Made by a program: the position numbers and the translations under genes. The notes below the pieces were generated by a model, which was given only the letters and a program-made list of their open reading frames with translations, did not search any database and was not told the DNA's origin. Below, one piece after another: positions 6,149 to 8,345 of a DNA stretch of 8,345 bases. The stretch spans positions 1-8,345 of the forward strand of contig QIKG01000087.1 of the NCBI GenBank assembly GCA_003232965.1, in the 5' to 3' direction. How positions within the stretch are numbered: the first letter of the stretch is position 1; every line of letters starts with the position of its first letter. The DNA comes from Oceanospirillales bacterium (lineage in GTDB: Bacteria; Pseudomonadota; Gammaproteobacteria; Xanthomonadales; SZUA-36).

Positions 6149-7882
6149 CTAGTCACAAGTTAGATCACACACGGTACTAACCTTATCTAGACATGCTTGA
6201 TTAAAGGAGACCCCACAGCAGGAAGGATCAATGTCGCAAATCTGGTCAACACAGGAATGGCAGCCATAAGGCATTGGAGATGTATTCACTTCACATAAAC
6301 TTAGCCCGCATGTTTTTATATCCAATGTTGAGCCTTTCTCAACCGTAAAGCCTTGTTGGATATCAACTGCCCAACCACTAGCTAATGTGACATTAGCACC
6401 ATTTGCTACTGTAAATTCTGGATCAATAGATAATAACTCGCAGGCCTCATGGGTCGCATCATAATCTTCAATAACACTAGCCACCATGACTAAGTTACAA
6501 GCACCTTCAGGCAGACATTTTTTACCACCATCTGTGATGACCCAAGAGTTCGCAGCGATTAGTTGTGCTCTTGCAGCAGCAGCTTGTGGAGAACAGTAGG
6601 TCGAATTACCCCCACCAAACTCAACCCCCGTATCAGAAGTCGGAGTAAGATCAGGTGCTGTTACTGGGTTAGTTGGAGGGCAAGCATGCCCTCCATCTGT
6701 AATAGTCCAATTATTTGTCGAAACCATATTAGCCCTTGCGGCAGCGGCGGCAGCGGAGCAATAAATAGAATCCCCACCGTTGAATTCTGTACTAAAACGG
6801 AGTGTTTGCATATTCCACCCGATGAGTAAGCTCTCATAATTTTGCATAGAAAGAGTGACATTATCGAACATGCCTATTGCAGATACCAAAGCACTGACAT
6901 CCCAAGAGCCAATATCCCGGTCAAAAGAAATAGCATTGTTGAACATGTGATCCATGTTCCCAATACCGGCCGTGTTCCACCCAGTGATATCCGGATTAGC
7001 ACTAACGGCATTTAGAAACATATAACTCACACCCCAGACAGCTGCCGTATCCCAATTGCTTGTATCTGGATTGGCAGACCTTGCATGAGTGAACATCCAG
7101 GACATGATCGTAACGGCTGCAGTATTCCAGCTGCTTGTATTTGGGTTGGCAACTGAAGCACTCTGAAACATAGCCATCATGTTTTTTACAGATGAGGTGT
7201 CCCAGTTACTGGTATCGGGGATTGCTGAAGAAGCATGACTAAACATCCATGACATATTTTCAACTTCTGCCGTATTCCACTTGCTAGTATCCGGGTTAGC
7301 AGAAATTGCACCACTAAACATTCCTGCCATAGATTTCACAGCCTGCGTATTCCAATTGCTGGTATTTGGGTTAGCATTGACAGCTCCTTCAAACATATTG
7401 GACATATCAGTTACTGCTGAGAAATCAGGTGTATCTACTGCTGTAAAAAAAAGGTTCGTTGTCCCCCAAAAAGCGCCCTGCATTGTTGTCCATAACTGGG
7501 TTCCCCACTGATCGAGAGAGATTATTTTTTGCTTATCGACTCCGGTGCTAAAAAGAATTGTGTCAAAAGAGCCCTTGATTCTGATGGTATTGATACCGGC
7601 TACTTCGTAGTCATGTGTAACCGAGCCAAATAATCCGAACTGATCAAAAATGCCATCATTATCCCAGTCCACATCATAAGGACCGCCTACCATCGGAACC
7701 GTAATGGAAGTGGTACTTGATGAACCGGGGTTGTCAGTTTTCCAGGTGGTTACAAAGTGATCTTGGGGTGTAGCCCATACCACTTCTATACCAAAACAGA
7801 GGACTAAAAATAGTGCAAAAACATACCTGCTCCAACCAGAGGCTTTAGGTACAACAATAATTCTTATTATTCGGGGCCGCAT
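6149..7882 (-). CDS. BspA-type (DUF285) repeat surface protein, secreted
   Basis: The 577-residue product starts with a signal peptide: a basic n-region (1-19), a hydrophobic core (20-36) and a likely cut after VWA at 37. Residues 43-155 are the usual BspA-type lead domain (FVTTWKTDNPG, VDWDNDGIFDQFG, SLDQWGT). From about 157 to 334 there are seven 25-residue DUF285 repeats of the form V.NM..MF..A..ANPDTS.WNT. Two related units follow (367-401 and 422-456), each with YCS...AAAAR and W.ITDGG..C. Residues about 461-526 look like a beta-rich three-coathanger-type segment, and 540-577 is a Cys-rich tail (CHSC, DPSCCG, C-x3-C). Such proteins are exported and thought to mediate adhesion or surface contact; ligand unknown. 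No LPXTG, GlyGly-CTERM or other anchor is seen. The start is set by GGAGG five bases upstream. The gene lies 39 bases behind the DUF5655 gene, so the two may share a transcript. Confidence 0.9.
   Translation of the reverse strand: MRPRIIRIIVVPKASGWSRYVFALFLVLCFGIEVVWATPQDHFVTTWKTDNPGSSSTTSITVPMVGGPYDVDWDNDGIFDQFGLFGSVTHDYEVAGINTIRIKGSFDTILFSTGVDKQKIISLDQWGTQLWTTMQGAFWGTTNLFFTAVDTPDFSAVTDMSNMFEGAVNANPNTSNWNTQAVKSMAGMFSGAISANPDTSKWNTAEVENMSWMFSHASSAIPDTSNWDTSSVKNMMAMFQSASVANPNTSSWNTAAVTIMSWMFTHARSANPDTSNWDTAAVWGVSYMFLNAVSANPDITGWNTAGIGNMDHMFNNAISFDRDIGSWDVSALVSAIGMFDNVTLSMQNYESLLIGWNMQTLRFSTEFNGGDSIYCSAAAAAARANMVSTNNWTITDGGHACPPTNPVTAPDLTPTSDTGVEFGGGNSTYCSPQAAAARAQLIAANSWVITDGGKKCLPEGACNLVMVASVIEDYDATHEACELLSIDPEFTVANGANVTLASGWAVDIQQGFTVEKGSTLDIKTCGLSLCEVNTSPMPYGCHSCVDQICDIDPSCCGVSFNQACLDKVSTVCDLTCD
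6881..7414 (-). repeat. Seven 75-base coding repeats (DUF285)
   Basis: The 25-residue units of the surface protein are visible as an imperfect 75-base periodicity in the DNA, recurring around the codons for MF..A..ANPDTS.WNT. The first five units are most alike; the last two (ending GWNTAG and SWDVSA) have drifted. Such arrays can gain or lose units by slippage or recombination. Confidence 0.75.
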
Positions 7883-7887
7883 TTACG

Positions 7888-7892
7888 CCTCC
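7888..7892 (-). promoter_or_regulatory. Ribosome binding site of the surface-protein gene
   Basis: On the minus strand GGAGG stands five bases before the ATG at 7882-7880, a near-ideal Shine-Dalgarno site that fixes the start. No convincing promoter is seen in the 39 bases between the two minus-strand genes, which favours co-transcription. Confidence 0.7.
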
Positions 7893-7921
7893 ATGTAATG
7901 TTTTAAAATCAACTCATTGGG

Positions 7922-8345
7922 TCATACCGACATTTCGTATGCTGCTTTAATCCAAGCCATTAATTCAGCATCAACATCAGACAAATCAGTGATTTGCACC
8001 CGATGGGTACACATGGCACCAAATGGCCCTGAATCTCCCAGTCGTTCGGTGTTGGCTTTTCCCTTTAACTTCAGGCCCAAGTCAATTCTTGATTTGGTTG
8101 CCGGTTTGATCAATGCAAACTGGTGCTTCCTGATTAGGCTAACTGCCGCCTTTTTAGGCGTTACAGTGATGTCATCACCGAAAGACTGTATCTCAGCTAA
8201 CAACTTTTCATAAATTGGTTTTAGGTTCTCCTTACCTTTATATTGACTGGTCACCAAATCGTCAGCATCATGCGAAGCTGCATCAGATTCCCGCGCTTTA
8301 TGCACCACAAAATTAGCAAAACCATAGGTAAAGCCATGTTCTGCT
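7922..8345 (-). CDS. DUF4287/DUF5655-family protein (N-terminus beyond window)
   Basis: The frame is open from the right edge to a TGA at 7922-7924, giving 140 visible residues. It enters with EHGFTYGFANFVVHKARES, the end of a DUF4287 domain (consensus EHG..HGYAN...HK, from memory). A linker with DLV..QY.GKENLKPIYEKLL follows, then the DUF5655 domain with ITVTPKKAAVSLIRKHQFALI, STKSRIDLGLKLKG and a closing HRVQITDLSDVDAELMAWIKAAYE. This agrees well with the usual two-domain architecture, so probably only the first 50-60 residues are missing. The GTG at 8308 is not the start, because the family sequence continues upstream of it without a break. DUF5655 is predicted to be an alpha/beta domain, sometimes linked with nucleic-acid transactions; no function is established that I know of. 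The protein is cytoplasmic, with no signal peptide in the visible part. It is first in order with the surface-protein gene 39 bases downstream. Confidence 0.85.
   Translation of the reverse strand, partial: AEHGFTYGFANFVVHKARESDAASHDADDLVTSQYKGKENLKPIYEKLLAEIQSFGDDITVTPKKAAVSLIRKHQFALIKPATKSRIDLGLKLKGKANTERLGDSGPFGAMCTHRVQITDLSDVDAELMAWIKAAYEMSV

Noticed and set aside
6881..7414. Regular repeats as a CRISPR array
   Set aside because: The 75-base periodicity has no unique spacers and translates into 25-residue DUF285 repeats within one open gene.
8306..8308. GTG at 8308 as the start of the DUF5655 protein
   Set aside because: The frame continues upstream as EHGFTYGFANF, which is conserved DUF4287 sequence, so the true start lies beyond the right edge.

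Overview
This is a bacterial window, about 45-50% GC by eye, most consistent with a gammaproteobacterium, probably marine or environmental. That rests on the mix of genes: a BspA-type DUF285 surface protein with a three-Cys-motif tail, a DUF4287/DUF5655 protein, and a chromosomal MazEF-type module. No rRNA, tRNA or species marker is present, so the placement is only an inference.

Left part (1-3956, minus strand): one uninterrupted reading frame of at least 1318 codons runs off the left edge. It encodes a giant P-loop ATPase with clear Walker A and Walker B motifs. It most resembles the DUF6079 family and, more distantly, the BrxC/PglY ATPases of BREX/Pgl phage-defence systems. About 1 kb away, in the opposite direction, lies a 321-residue tetratricopeptide-repeat gene (5006-5971, plus). 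The two probably formed a closely spaced divergent pair once. A 67-base copy of the TPR gene's 5' end, 97% identical and broken by a 23-base insertion, still sits 25 bases upstream of the ATPase start.

Middle (about 3981-4990): the block between the two copies of the TPR 5' end looks like an insertion. It holds a complete type II toxin-antitoxin module, a ribbon-helix-helix antitoxin overlapping a MazF/PemK toxin by 16 bases. The module has its own promoter, and the -10 region lies inside a set of inverted ATACT/AGTAT half-sites that looks like an autoregulatory operator. Behind the toxin is a roughly 45-codon scrap of a serine hydrolase (class C beta-lactamase-like) gene, then the likely promoter of the TPR gene.

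Right part (5972-8345): a 177-base convergent intergenic stretch with several inverted repeats separates the TPR gene from two minus-strand genes. The upstream one is a DUF4287/DUF5655 protein cut by the right edge. Thirty-nine bases downstream of it is a 577-residue secreted DUF285 repeat protein with a strong Shine-Dalgarno site.

The most notable material is the divergent ATPase/TPR pair as a possible defence system, and the toxin-antitoxin insertion that split it while duplicating the start of the TPR gene.
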